Source of the DNA: Saccopteryx bilineata
Lineage: Eukaryota; Chordata; Mammalia; Chiroptera; Emballonuridae
DNA length: 64,000 bases
Assembly: GCF_036850765.1 (NCBI RefSeq)
Contig: NC_089490.1
Location: 128,492,522-128,556,521, forward strand
Reading direction: 5' to 3'
This document shows positions 30,601-42,682 of this stretch, piece by piece. Under the pieces are notes generated by a model. It was not told where the DNA came from and did no database searches. It saw nothing but the letters and a program-made list of their open reading frames with translations. The position numbers and the translations under genes are program-made. Each line of letters begins with the position of its first letter. Within the stretch, counting starts at the first letter, position 1.

Positions 30601-32567
30601 TCTTCTTGAAACCCTCCAGGACATCCTGCATGTTGTTTCTCTCAGCCTCCAGACGGGCCCGGTCGCTGTTGGATACATCCAGCTGCCTCCGCAGGTTGGT
30701 GATGTAGTTCTCGAAGAGGGGCTCCAGGTTGCCCCTGGCACATTTCTGCTCTTGGAGGAAGTTCCACTTGGTCTCTAGAAGCTTATTCTGCTGTTCCAGG
30801 AATCGCACCTAAATCCACAGGGGCACAGAAGGGGCAATTGAAGTGCCTGACAGAGTCACCTACATGTCCACCAGTTCTTCAGAGGGCCAGAAATGACTCT
30901 CAACATGGTGGTGATATTGCTTTCTCCTCTGTTGGCTTTCATTTCTCCTTTCCTTCAGTAGAATCTGGAAGATCAGGGCTGCAACTCCCTCCTGTGTTCA
31001 GCCAGTTTTAGTTACAAATAGAGGCTTTTGAACCAAAACACTCAGGACCATTTCTCCTTCTGCCCTCTGAGAAAACTTCCCCAGTTCATCGGGAAGTTAG
31101 ATTGATTCTGCTTGAGCTGGGGTTCGTCTAAATCTAAAAACTGATGTCAGCCATCCCTGGCAGGAAATGAGGAGCAAAATAAAATATATTTGGGGTGGGA
31201 TATGGCATTGGGAGGTAGGAATTCACTAGTCACAGGTCATACCCACCAACCCACATATCCTGTCAGCTGAGACTTACAGAGCCAGAGGAGATCTCAGAGA
31301 TCATCTGCTCCAACCCCTCATTTTAGATGAGGAAACTGAAGCTTGCAGAAGTGAGTTTCCAATCTCAGATACAATCAGAGCATTCCCACTCCATGGAGAC
31401 ATCGTTTGTGGGATATCAGTTCCATATCACTGTTCCTCTCATCAGTCTGAAGATCAATGACTACTCATAGTGGTTCCCCCACTATTCCTTCAATTTAGGC
31501 AACTAGGCTGAACCCGGATACCCCACATGGATGTACAGATTCTTTGTTTTGTGCAAAAATAACTCAACTCCACTCTCTAATGTTCTAAATCTGGACAGAT
31601 GTGGCCACCCAGCCTCAGGAACTATGGAAACTTCAGAGAGAGCACGAGAGACTCAAAGGACAAAATGTTTAAAACTTCTAATAGCCAGCACCTGGCCAAA
31701 ATCCTAATGTCTCCAGCCTGTTTGAGAGGTAGTTCTAAGTGGCTGGGTCATAGGTCTCAGTTTGTACTGATGCCCTCAGATGTGGCTGGATCTCTTTACT
31801 CCAGCACATACAACCTCTGTGTCAGTCTATCCCACCAGCAATGCTCCTCAGGCTTGTCCTCACTCCATGGCAGAGTGCCCAGAAACCATACTACAATGCC
31901 TTTGGGTCACACCTGAAGGATCTGAGCGATGCCCCAGGCCAGGGCCATATTTTTAAGGGAAATAACACCCCAGTGTATTTTAGCTCTCATCACCCCAGAC
32001 CCAGAGATTGAGTACCTTGTCGATGAAGGAGGCAAATTTGTTGTTGAGGGTTTTGATTTGCTCCTTCTCATCCCTCTTCACCCTCTGGGCGTTGGGGTCA
32101 ATCTCCAAGTTGAGAGGGGTCAGCAGGCTCTGGTTAACAGTCACTGCTGTGATAGATGGGGGTGCTGGGACTCCAACTCCTCCAACTCTGTAGCCAAAGC
32201 CAGGGCCACCAAAGCCATAGCCAAGGCAACTCCTGGTTCCAAACCCCAGCCCAACACCACTGCCTGCCCCAAAGCCGACACCCGCACCACATCCATCACC
32301 ATAGCCAAGGGCCATTCCACCGCCAGCACCAAAGCCAAGTCCACAGGAGATAGGACGAAGGCCTACAGCTGCTACCCGGGGTGAGCATGATCCATAGGTG
32401 ACGACGCTCCGACTACCAAAGCCACCAAGGCCTTGGAAGCTGGACCCACTCCTGCAGGAGACAGAGCTGGCCCGGAAGCGGTTCAGGTTCTGAGGAGCCA
32501 CTGCTGAGCAAGAGCTGAAGTTGCCCACACGGCGACTAGAGCTAACTCGGTAGGAGCGGCAAGACAT
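24700..32567 (-). CDS. KRT84: Type II hair keratin 84, complete nine-exon gene
   Basis: Hair-type intermediate-filament protein; in human and mouse it is known from tongue filiform papillae and some nail tissue. CDS exons: 32567-32016, 30808-30600, 29971-29911, 29459-29364, 28456-28292, 28139-28014, 27115-26895, 26490-26459, 25043-24700, all with GT/AG introns. They encode 601 aa (human about 600). The start [20 protein letters not shown], in a strong GCCACCATGT context, is typical of KRT84. The head is long (residues 1-166), with a Gly-rich GFGAG/GLGFG stretch encoded by about 32360-32200. The rod ends at [13 protein letters not shown] (about residue 475), followed by IR where KRT82 and KRT85 have QR or HR. 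The tail holds [15 protein letters not shown] and ends [10 protein letters not shown]. The frame is open throughout. Confidence 0.95.
25610..25770 (+). repeat. L2-like fragment in KRT84 intron 8
   Basis: TCAAGCCTGACCTCCTGCAG and the following CTGTTCCTCGATGCCTGC pattern resemble the L2 3' region; a short MIR-like piece follows at about 25785-25850. Confidence 0.4.
27199..27579 (+). mobile_element. Young bat SINE in KRT84 intron 6
   Basis: Full-length copy beginning GCCCTGGCCGGTTGGCTCAG and ending in an A-rich tail. It is flanked by a perfect 20-bp target duplication at 27179-27198 and 27580-27599, so the insertion is fairly recent. It lies 84 bp from exon 7 (27115). Confidence 0.92.
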
Positions 32568-32660
32568 GGTGGCTTCCTGGGTGAAAGCAAAGCAGCAGTT
32601 GCAGAGTGCGGGCAGGCTGGAGCTGGGAGTCCCTCTAAGGCTAGTGGATCCCTCTCACCC

Positions 32661-32667
32661 TTTTTAT
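32661..32667 (-). promoter_or_regulatory. KRT84: KRT84 TATA-like box
   Basis: Minus-strand CACATAAAAAGGG about 95-100 bp upstream of the ATG, placed like the boxes of KRT85 and KRT82. Confidence 0.65.
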
Positions 32668-32693
32668 GTGTATGGGGATCTGAAGATTGGCCT

Positions 32694-32753
32694 CATAAAA
32701 GTGAAAAAAGCCATTTGGAGGCATTTATGAGCTTGGGTAGTTAGCAGAAACTC
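32694..32753 (-). promoter_or_regulatory. KRT84 upstream block with HOXC13-like core
   Basis: The core TTTATGAG (plus strand, 32724-32731) fits TT(A/T)ATNRR and is followed by CTTGGGTAGTTAGC and AAACTC, aligning with the blocks upstream of KRT85 and KRT82. Just before it, CATAAAAGTGAAAAAAGCC (32694-32712) matches CATAAAAGGAGTGAAAAGGC upstream of KRT85 (9598-9617), a similarity not seen at KRT82. Confidence 0.55.
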
Positions 32754-32799
32754 TTCATGCCTATAACCTCCCTGACAATGAGCTGATCACAGACACACC

Positions 32800-34570
32800 T
32801 GTTCTCCTTAGGATTAGTGCTTAACATCAAACTTATAAACATTAAAAACGCATAACACATAAACATTATGGTCCTATTTTTTTCCCCACAACTCCACCAC
32901 AATTGCTATTAGGGGACATTCATTTGCTCTGGTCATAAATCCAATAGACTTTTTCACTGTAACAGTGGCTAACCACCAGAAAGTTAGGATGGTGATAGCT
33001 ATAGCAAGAGGCTCACAAGGGATGAATCTATATAGACATACCCCACTAAAGAGATGGGGTGTACAGAAGAGAGAGAGGCTCTTCAGAGCTCCTAATAAGA
33101 AATGTACAGTGAGAATACAGTTTATTGCATTTCTGTATAATGGAGTAAATTGTCCAAAAATTGTTTGCAGTGCTTTATCTATCCTCTTTGATCTGATTTG
33201 GCTGTTTACACAGGAGTCCAATCTTTAGTAAAGCTTATCTGGGTTAGAGTAGACACAGGCCTAACTTGAGACACTCAAAGGAGATTAATTAATTAATTCA
33301 TTCAACAATTATCAGATGCATACTGTGTCCCAGTCCGTGTGCTTGGTACTACAAGAACAGAGACAGAAAAGACAGCCTCTGCCTTCATGGTGGTGGGGGA
33401 GATTAACCTTGAGGAGTTCCACCAGTCAATACTTTTGATGCATAATTTGAAGCTAAAACATACCAATAATTTGGCCATTTATCTGTGTGGAAAGTTAAGC
33501 ACAAGATTTTGAGCCCCCCACTCCAATTCAGATGAGGGCTCATCTATAGCTCTGTCTGTGCAGGTTTCTTAATTATTGATGAATCTTTGGTTAAGATAGA
33601 CATAAAGCAATAAGCATTAAATAGAAGATGAAAAATTCTAAGACTAAATATTGTTATCATTGTTATCAATATTGCAGATATTTCAGGATTCAGAAGCAGG
33701 CATTTTCCTTTTGTATTTTAGCAGATAACATGGTTTGTTTTACCTGTCCTGTGCCTGGGGACACCTATGCTTAATGGGACACCGGGATCTTTTGCGATGC
33801 TTGGGATTCTACTTGGAAGGGGATGTGTGCTTCTGACTGGAGCTCCTTTCTTTCTTCCTTCCCACTCTCTATACCTTTTATTTCCCTTTCTTGCCTTATT
33901 GAAATTGCCACAACTTCAATATGATGTTGAAAAGCAGTGATGAGAAGGAATATCTTTGCCTTATTCCCAATTTTAGTAGAAAAGCTTCAATTTTCTCATC
34001 ATCAAGCATGATGTGAGCTTTAGGTTTTTTGGTAGATATTCTTTATCAAGTCTCTCTGTTGTTTTTCATAGACCCAGTTATCAGGTGTCTAATAGGAGAA
34101 GGAGCAGAAAAACAATGATAAAGGAATACATCTTGTAAAGATTATTAGTGGCCCCTATGCTGCTAAATTCAGTGCTCTGTTCTCAGCTCTCATTTAACTT
34201 GACTCATTAGCAGTATTTGACATAAGTGATCATTCCTTTTTCCTTGAAACACTTTCTTCTTTTTGCTTTCCAGACACCACACTCTCTTGATTTTCTTGCC
34301 CTATTACTGGCTGCTTCTTTTCAGTCTTCTCAGCCAGTTCCTCTTCATGGTGCCAGCCTCTAACACTGCAGCCTCTTGGACTCTGCCCTTGTATACTTTC
34401 TCATCTTTATCTATACTCATCCCCTTGGTGAGATCATACAACTTGATGATTTCAAATACTATCTATCTACTAATGACTGCCCAAGGCATATCTTTATCCT
34501 GAGCTTCCCTTCTGCACTCCACACTCCAACTCTTCCAGGTCTTTGATCATAGGCCAACCCCTATTAAAAA
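32800..34570. other. KRT84-KRT82 intergenic sequence; no gene seen
   Basis: No exon recognised. A fragment of L1 ORF2 in reverse orientation lies at about 33895-34060 (TGATGTTGAAAAGCAGTGAT and following). The rest is AT-rich and not assigned. Confidence 0.5.
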
Positions 34571-34579
34571 CCCCTCCTC

Positions 34580-34970
34580 GGCCCTGGCTGGTTGGCTCAG
34601 CGGTAGAGCGTCGGCCTGGCGTGTGGGGGACCCGGGTTCGATTCCCAGCCAGGGCACATAGGAGAAGCGCCCATTTGCTTCTCCACCCCCTCTCCTTCCT
34701 CTCTGTCTCTCTCTTCCCCTCCCGCAGCCAAGGCTCCATTGGAGCAAAGATGGCCCGGGCGCTGGGGATGGCTCCTTGGCCTCTGCCCCAGGCGCTAGAG
34801 TGGCTCTGGTTGTGGCAGAGCGACGCCCCGGAGGGGCAGAGCATCGCCCCCTGGTGGGCGTGCTGGTGGATCCCTGTCGGGCGCATGAGGGAGTCTGTCT
34901 GACTGTCTCTCCCCATTTCCAGCTTCAGAAAAAATACAACCCCCCAAAAAAAACAAACAAACAAAAAAAA
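34580..34970 (+). mobile_element. Bat SINE (about 390 bp type)
   Basis: Starts GGCCCTGGCTGGTTGGCTCA and ends in an A-rich tail with AAAC units. Perfect target duplication TAAAAACCCCTCCTC at 34565-34579 and 34971-34985. Confidence 0.9.
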
Positions 34971-34989
34971 TAAAAACCCCTCCTCCATG

Positions 34990-37900
34990 TACTGCCTGTC
35001 TCCCCTCCCTGTGCCCTTTCCCCCAGCACTTCTCACCACTGCGGTCCTCTCCTGCATGGATTTGCTGGCTCAGAGACGGTCACCCTTTGCTGGAATAAAG
35101 CAAGAGGCAGGCATTGCTACATATTTTGCTCTCTTCTGTGTTTCCACTCCTCAGCAGGATGGGGTACATGGTAAGCATGTTTTGTAGCTTTGTTGAATGA
35201 ATAAGACACCACAAAGATTAAAGGTGGAGGGGGGAGGGAAGGGGAAATAGGAACAGGGTGTAAAAAGAAGAGGAACTTAGGCATTTGGTGGTGCAGAAAT
35301 GCAAGTACTCGCAGGTGAACTAACCCAGTTTGTCCTCCAGCTCTGGCCTCTTGGAGCTTGAGGCTGGCACTTTGAGGAGAGGGCATCCACCTCCTCTGAG
35401 TTGAAGCAAGGGGATGCAGGAGACTGGGGAGGGGACCAGGGGACCCCTGTTGAGGTGACAGGGAGAGGTGAGCTGAAGGGATGGCATAGAGAACACCAGC
35501 CAGCGTGCCAGGCCCAGGACTGAAGACTTGATCCAGGCCTTGGAATTAGATGGACTGGGTTTAGGCCCAGTGTTGCCTCCTGCCAGCAGTGTGACCTTAG
35601 ACAGTGTGCACCGAGGGCAAGGTGGTGGCAGGGTTTTGCTCTGGAGAGGAGGCAATAAGGGGTGCTTGTCTGTAGAGAACTTAAAAACAATAATATAACC
35701 AACTAAAAGTTGATCCACTTTTTATTGTCACTGTGCACTGCTAGTCAACAAACACTCTCCCTCCATGGTATACGAGTGACCTGGGGGAGATTTCTTCATC
35801 TGTAGAATGAAGTGGTTCCTACTCCCCAGTACCATGAGGATTAAATGTGAAGGTGTTTGGTGTACACTGTGTGGTTATTGTCATCCATTTTCCCCTGCTG
35901 TCTTTCCTCCCTCCCTCCCTCCTTCCCTCTTTTCCTTCTGCCTCTCCTCTTTCTTGCATAACCTTCCCTTCACTTCTAAGCAGTCATCCCTGTTCCTGCT
36001 CAGCACCGCACCCCCTTCCCGCTCCAGCAGTCATTCATTACCCCATCAGCCATTCCTGGGCTGTCCCACATCTGGGTTCAGCTTTCCTCAACCCTGACCA
36101 GGCTGGGTGGGGTGGGGGTAATTGGGACCAGTCAAGCGTAACCCCTGTTCTGGGATGAGCTGACACCATCAGCAGTTTTTAATTCTCTGGTATTATTTCA
36201 CCAGATGATGCACAACACAACCCTCAGTCATTTTTAGGAGGTAAGAGGAAGAGGAGTTGCCCTGGGAACTCCAGGCTGAATATTTTGTTACTCTGATGAC
36301 AGTTTCTTCTTACTGCTGCCAGTCAGCCTGAATGTAATCCTGATACTTGCTGGCCCAGCCCAGCCACGGCGTCTCACTGTGCTGCTGTAGGATGATTGCT
36401 GGCTTGTCAGGATGCAATCTGTGCAGGGGGAAGGAGGGAGACTGCTGATGGAAGGGAGACGGGGGCGGGGAGGGGCTACGCAGGGTCTGGGAACCCTGGG
36501 CTTGCTGTGTGTGTGTGTGTGCGTGTGTGTGTGTGTGTGTGTACTGGAGCAAACGGAAGGGAAGGAGGTGACAGGGAAATCCCAGATACTAAGAGGGCTT
36601 TGCTAAATGCCTCCTTCAGAGTGTTTCCGTTTTGCCCAGAGACAAGTTTGTGCTGGAGAGAGGCCCTCACTGGGAGGTGTTCCTGCTGAGACCTGCTCTG
36701 TGGGAAGGGAAGGTCAGGAGTCCCCCAGCAGGAGGGAGGCAGGGAGAGGCTGAGCCCACCCTGCCCATGCCCTCTACCTCTCTGCCTTCTCAGACTGATG
36801 CCCCTTAGATGGGATCTAAACACTTCTTAGGAGAGAGAGTTTCCCTTCTTGTTTGGGTCCATCCTCACCCCCCAGGCAGGATGATTTTTTCACATTTAAT
36901 CTAAATTCTTCACATTGCCCACACAGCTTCACTTGTCCAGGGTAAAAATATTGCCCATCATAGGTGTAAGGTCTGTTTGCTTCTACAAACCTTTATTGGG
37001 GGCTGATGTGTGCTTGGCATTGTGTTTAGGTGCTGGGATGACTGGTGCCCAGCCTGCTTCTTTCTATTAGACTCAGTGGTCCTAAGTTTGCCCTCCTCTG
37101 CTCATAGAGCCACTTCTGAAACCATTTCCCCCAATCTGAGCTCCAGGTGCAGAGTGGCAGGAGGGAGTACACTTGACACCACTGATGGGACTGAGATGAA
37201 GAAGGGATCCTGGAGAGACAAGTGGCTCTGGGGGGCAGAGGCAGAGAGCCTCTGGTGAGAAGAGAGGCCCCACTGAGAAGGTAAGAAGAGGAACAAGAAA
37301 ATGGGAGACATTCTATGGAGACAGACACAGATATAAGGAGCTCTATCTGGATTCTCCCTGCCCCCCGCCGCCCCCCCCCCCGCCTCTTTGAGTGGTTCCC
37401 CACTGCAGAGTTCTGGATGGGCCTGGATTTGGAGTCCCGAGGCAAATGGAATACAGTGATGCTCTGGCTCTGGCAGCTGGGTCGCCCTTCCTACCCCAGA
37501 CTAGGTGTGGGGGGGCCTGATCCTCTCTGTATCCCAGCACCTTGTGAGGCTGGCCCAGGAAGCTCAGATGCTTGCCCAGGTGAAGAGAATGTGAATCACC
37601 AGGCCGCCACTAGGAGGCATTGTTGGGAGCTGATCAACAGCTGCTGGTTGACACAGTCACAGCAAAGAAGAAGAGGTGCAATAACACTTCTCTCCTAACT
37701 TCTTGGATCTATTTGATTGTTCTTCCTCCTTTTTGGGTGTGTGTGCTGTCACTTATGGCACAAGGTCAGCGTCTGGAATTAATAGTTGCACTGTGCTTTC
37801 CCAGCAGATTCGCAGTGATTTCTCTGGAAATGAGACAGAGGGTGTGAATTCCACAGAAAAGCCTATAAACCCCCTTGCCTGGGTCCATGGACATAGGAGG
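34990..37900. other. Intergenic sequence with simple repeats; no gene seen
   Basis: Contains a CCTCCCT-type tract (about 35905-35930), a MIR-like piece (35525-35610), a (GT)n microsatellite (36506-36541) and a C-rich run (37362-37382). Open frames across these tracts have no family resemblance. Confidence 0.5.
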
Positions 37901-37914
37901 CTGGCTATGATATC

Positions 37915-38590
37915 CCCTGAAAGGGGATAAGTCTGTGGAAAAACTCCCTCCTATAAATCATATTAAGAAAAAATAGATTGTGACTTATGAATAGGTAGGA
38001 AACAGTAGCTAAACACAAAAGCACCTTTCAGCCTTTCCGTAATCCATTACTTAACCCCCCTAGCCTTTTCATATTGTAGAAGAATAGAAAAACTTTCCGT
38101 TCCTCTTACATACCTGACCTTCAGCTAGTGGAGCACTCTGAGAAAAATAAAGTTAGAACTTAACTAGTATATGTAAAAAGCAGACAGACATGATTTTACT
38201 AGACAATAGGCCATTAGGCAAAGCAGAGTTATTACTCATTTGGGACCCTTTAGCTTGCGTAAGGCTGATGCCAATATTGTTGTTGCTGCTCAAGTTATTG
38301 TATAACTGTACTTAGAATGGTTTACCACCTGATTTATAGCTTAAAGAAATGTATTAACCTCTTCCTGGAATATTTATCCACATTAAAGCAAAAATAACTA
38401 TTAATCAATGTATTCTGCATACCATGTGATTATAACTTAGTGTATAAAATGAAGCTATATTAGCAATTGGCAGAGATGCCTGGCAGATGAACTAAAGAAT
38501 TTGGCTTTCTCACTCGTTTCTTGCTATCTATTCCTGTGGGACCCCTGGATTCCTCCCAGAGCGGGACCCCAGCAAGGCATGTTTTCCCAC
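37915..38590 (+). repeat. Candidate endogenous retrovirus LTR (solo)
   Basis: An AT-rich block with an internal promoter-like TGTATAAAATGAAGC (about 38440-38455) is followed by TTCTTGCTATCT and GGGACCCC-type sequence, as in the R/U5 part of class I LTRs. No viral coding sequence adjoins it. Family and exact ends are not established. Confidence 0.4.
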
Positions 38591-39181
38591 CTGCCTCAAT
38601 TCATCTCCTGAGAAAGAAGGGGGATGTCATTGCTACACATCACTTAAGGGGTTCCCCTGGTAGAAGTTCTGGAGAGGGTGTGCCCAGGCCTCTGAGCTCA
38701 CATCTAGGTCCAAGTTGGGGTGCCCTCAATATTGGCTGATTGGTGCCTCCCTTCCCCAAGGGCCTGGGCACTCCAGAATGGGAAATTCCAAATGGACAGT
38801 CCTCAGGCCCAAGGCCCCCTCTAAGTGACAGTGGGGGAATCTGCCCTCCCTCTTCTCCTTTATTCCAGCGGCGTGTTTCCTGGGCTGCATGTACTGATCT
38901 ATGGGATAGGGATGGGCGGTCTATTGGAATCTTCTAGACCAGAGCATCTCGGTAAGTTTTCAGAACTCTGAGTTATTAATCAGCAAGGAACTTTGCTGGC
39001 TCTAGGGCCAGGTCCAGAGTGACAGGAATTGAAGTGGGAGTTAAAGTTCTGTGGCCCATTGTTCTGTCCCCTCCTTTTCCGCATGTGGACATACATTTCT
39101 GAATCACAGACTCTCATGGGGTGGGTGCTCTGCCTTCTGGTTCACAGTTGCCCACCCCTCAGTGTGGAACACACTCTCTGG

Positions 39182-39553
39182 TTTTTTTTTTTTTTTTCCT
39201 GAAGCTGGAAACGGGGAGGCAGTCAGACAGACTTCTGCATGCACCCGACTGGGATCCAACCGGCATGCTCATCAGAAGGTGATGCTCTGCCCATCCGGGG
39301 CATCACTCTGTTGTGACCAGAGCCACTCTAGCGCCTGGGGCAGAGGCCACAGAGCCATCCCCAGCGCCCGGGGCCATCTTTTGCTCCAATGGAGCCTCGG
39401 CTGCGGGAGGAGAAGAGAGAGACAGAGAGGAAGGAGAGGGGGCGGGGTGGAGAAGCAGATGGGCGCCTCTCCTGTGTGCCCTGGCTGGGAATCGAACCCT
39501 GGACTTCCACATGCCAGGCCGACGCTCTACCACTGAGCCAACCGGCCAGGGCC
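39182..39553 (-). mobile_element. Bat SINE, reverse orientation
   Basis: Poly(T) at the left (about 39182-39197), a body matching the copies at 3230 and 34580, and head GGCCCTGGCCGGTTGGCTCA ending at 39553. Flanking CTCTG-T-rich repeats are approximate. Confidence 0.85.
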
Positions 39554-39719
39554 TCTGTTTTCTTTTCCTAAGTCCAGCTGTCCTTCAGGACCCAGCTTGC
39601 CTGCCCCGCCCCCTCCTGGGGACCTTCTCAAGGCCAGTGACTGGGATGGGAACCTCAGATATGTCCCCTTCACACCACTTCTCCCATCTGTACTTTCATG
39701 TTCCAAGTCTGAATTCCCT

Positions 39720-40375
39720 GCTCTTTATTATGGAGATATATTTCACATACCATATAATTTATTCATTTAAAATGTACAATTCAGTGATTTTAGTATATTC
39801 CAAGACATATACAATTATCATCACTGTCAATTTTAGAACACTTTCATCACAAAAAAACTCGCTTTTTTAAAAATCACCCCCACACCTCCCCTCTGCCTTC
39901 GTCTTCTCTTTCTTCCAGCCCTTAGCAACCGCTAATCTGCTTTCGTCTCCATGGATTTTTATATTCTAGACTTTCATATGAAGGGAATTGTATTCTATAT
40001 GGTCTTTGTGTCTGGCTTCTTTTACCTTCTATACATTTTTAAGGTTCATCCATGTTGTAGCATTTATTAGTACTTCATTCCTTTTTAAGAGAGAATAATA
40101 ACCTATTGTATGAATATACCACATTTGATTATCCATTTGTCTGTTGATGGACATTTGGGTTTTTTCCATTTTTGCCCATCATTACTAGTGCTGTTGTGGA
40201 CATCCACTTACCAGTTTTTGTGTGAACATGTGTTTTCATTTCTCCTGGTTATATACCTATGAGTGAAATTGCTGGGTCATGTGGTAACTCTGGGTCTTAT
40301 GTTTAACATTTGAGGAACTACCAGACTGTTTTCCAGAGTGGCTGCACCAACTTACAGCTCCTATAATGGGCTGTA
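39720..40375 (-). repeat. Old L1 3' fragment
   Basis: Reads in reverse as L1 3' sequence. Recognisable phrases on the plus strand are GGTTCATCCATGTTGTAGCA, TTGATGGACATTTGGGTT and GCTGGGTCATGTGGTAACTC. Diverged and without an intact frame. Confidence 0.7.
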
Positions 40376-40379
40376 AGTA

Positions 40380-41430
40380 CTGTATCTACCATGCCTGCTG
40401 GGTGAGTTGGCCCTGACTGGGACTGTCTTGTTCACCACTATGCCACCAGCCCCTGAGTGGCCTGACTCATAGCAGGTGCTTGGTAGATATAAATTGAATG
40501 AAAGAAGTGAGTGCATGGGTTCTTTTAAATATGAACTCTAGACTTCCCTTTAGTCTTTGTTCTTACAATCCTCTCTGTGACTCTCTCTCTGACCCCTCTG
40601 CTGGGCATAATCATGAGTTGTTTTTTCTCATTGTTCTCATAGTCCCTGGCTCTCATTAATGACTTCTCTGTGAGGCAGAGTCCCTCCAGGGCACAGAAGG
40701 TGTCTTGGTCACCTCTGTACCACCAGCTTCCCATTGGCACAGAATAGCTGCTCTGTGGGGGCCTGTGCAGAAGAGGAGCTGTACTTCAGTGCTCAGGAGA
40801 GGAGAGCCACAGGGACGTTTGTGGTGGGGGGTTGTTTCGGGGAATCAGTGAGGCAACAGGGAGCGTATCGGGACCTACAGAGGGTGAAACTTTCACTACC
40901 AAGTCTCATTTCCAGACTTTAGGGCTCTGTAAAGAGGAAGAAGAGATGAGAGGGCTCTCCTCTCTGACTGGTCTGCCACCCATCCTCACTGTTTTCCCAG
41001 GGCCAGGAATGTCCTGCACCAAGACGATCCAGGATGGGGAGGCAGAACCGAGAACCCAGGCCTTGGAGCCTGATAAGTATAGACATGCTAGGGTGCTCCA
41101 TAAACCTTCTCTGTGACATGTGCGGAGACCATGTGGTGAGGAGGCCTGTGTGCAATAGGCTTGTGGTTCTTAATGTGGCAAGTGACTTGTTGGGGTGTGA
41201 TGTGCAGTTTTTAGGTGCAATTTGTGTGGGTCCACATTTATTCCACAGGCCACTTACTAATTGTTCATGTGTCGTTTTCCCACTTGTACAGTAACCTTCA
41301 TTTCCACCCTCAAGTCCCCTGGCTTCCGGCCTTAAAAGTTGCTTATTTAGTCTTCTACAGAGGAAGTTCCTTCTTTCACACCCCACAAGCAGGCCAAATA
41401 ATCCTGATTGCTGTAACCTGTGACTAGTTA
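40380..41430. other. Intergenic sequence downstream of KRT82; no gene seen
   Basis: No exon or clear repeat recognised up to the probable KRT82 polyadenylation signal. Confidence 0.45.
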
Positions 41431-41431
41431 G

Positions 41432-41437
41432 TTTATT
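41432..41437 (-). promoter_or_regulatory. KRT82: Possible KRT82 polyadenylation signal (AATAAA)
   Basis: Minus-strand AATAAA about 1.25 kb past the KRT82 stop. A nearer ATTAAA at 42147-42152 (about 530 nt past the stop) is an alternative; the sequence alone does not decide. Confidence 0.4.
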
Positions 41438-42255
41438 GGGAACAGACAAGCCCTGAGGCTCCTTGTGGAGACCTGGATATCTGGGTGGGTGGGGCTTTCG
41501 GAGATGTAGCACTAGGGATGGGGCCTCTGGGAGGATGGGGTCTGTCCAGCACCTCCTCCTCCATCAGAGCCCCTGAGCCGCAGCCTGTAAATCTGCTGGC
41601 GCCACCACATAGCTGTAGCCAGGAAAACACATTCCTATCAGACCCAATGCGAGAGTGTGTGGAAGGAGAGGGACTAGGAGACTGGCGGTAGGTACAGAAG
41701 GTGGGTGGGGCTTGCTTCCATTTAGCAAATAAGTCAGCTCTTGATTGTTCCTCCGTTGAGTACATATTCCATGTCCCCTCCCCTCTGTTCTAGGCATGTC
41801 TCTACTATCAGAAGCCAATGTGAGCTCAGAAAAAACAACACCTATTTTCATAGTTTGAGTTCAACACATCTGAGTAGTTAAATCCACTGCCCAAAGGCCA
41901 CCTGTTGATTCTTTGTTAACTGAGAGGACCATGGACAGGTGTTGAGTGGTCCCCAAATCCTGGCCTTTGGCCTTGGAATTCAGAATGGAGTTTTGGAATA
42001 TCTCCTTTTGACATTTGCAATAGTGCATGTTTTAGGTGGCTGTTAAAAGAAGCTCATTTTTCTTAGGTGCATGAGAATCAGAGGTAAAGGAGGTGAGGAA
42101 CTTCTGGGGATTCAGGGAGGCTAGTTTTGTGGGGAAGCTTCTATGATTTAATCCACAAAGCAGAACTGGGATGTGCGCAGTTGGGCTTCTCATCCCGAAG
42201 AGAAGTGGTAGGTGGTTACTGCCATTCTCTTGACCCAACTGTCCGCACTCTAGGC

Positions 42256-42438
42256 CAGTGGTCGGCAAACTCAGCCAAATATCAACAGTACAACAATTGA
42301 AATTTCTTTTGAGAGCCAAGTTTTTTAAACTTACACTATATAGGTAGGTACATTCCTTATTGAAGTAGCGCCTGCACATGGTATTTTGTGGAAGAGCCAC
42401 ACTCAAGGGGTCAAAGAGCCGCGGTTTGCCAACCAGGG
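42256..42438. mobile_element. Non-autonomous hAT-type element (MITE) in the predicted KRT82 3' UTR
   Basis: Ends are CAGTGGTCGGCAAACTCAG and the imperfect inverse GCGGTTTGCCAACCAGGG, with the internal phrase GAGAGCCAAGTTTTTTAAAC. Flanks CTCTAGGC and CTCCAGGG (6 of 8 identical) look like a decayed 8-bp target duplication. No transposase is encoded. Confidence 0.75.
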
Positions 42439-42682
42439 CTCCAGGGCACAAGGGAGATGCATTCTCTTTCTTTGCATCCCACCCCTACACCTAAGCTAGC
42501 TCAGGGTCTGCACACAGTTAAGTGAAAAATGGCTCTAGAAGTTAGGACAGAGCTGAGGAATACCAGCAACAACCCAAGGGAAATCTGCATTCAGAACAGG
42601 AAGGTGAGGTTTTGGAATCTCCTGGTTTTCCAGGCTGGGCACTAGTGCCCTGTGTCCTGGACTTCCAGCCTCTGCAGCAGTG

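Noticed and set aside
34494..35057. 187-aa minus-strand open frame
   Set aside because: Most of it lies across a SINE, and the same peptide pieces appear at 3108-3647, 14897-15493 and 39051-39870.
40919..41512. 197-aa minus-strand open frame downstream of KRT82
   Set aside because: No recognisable domain, no exon-like flanks, and low-complexity Pro/Ser/Leu content.
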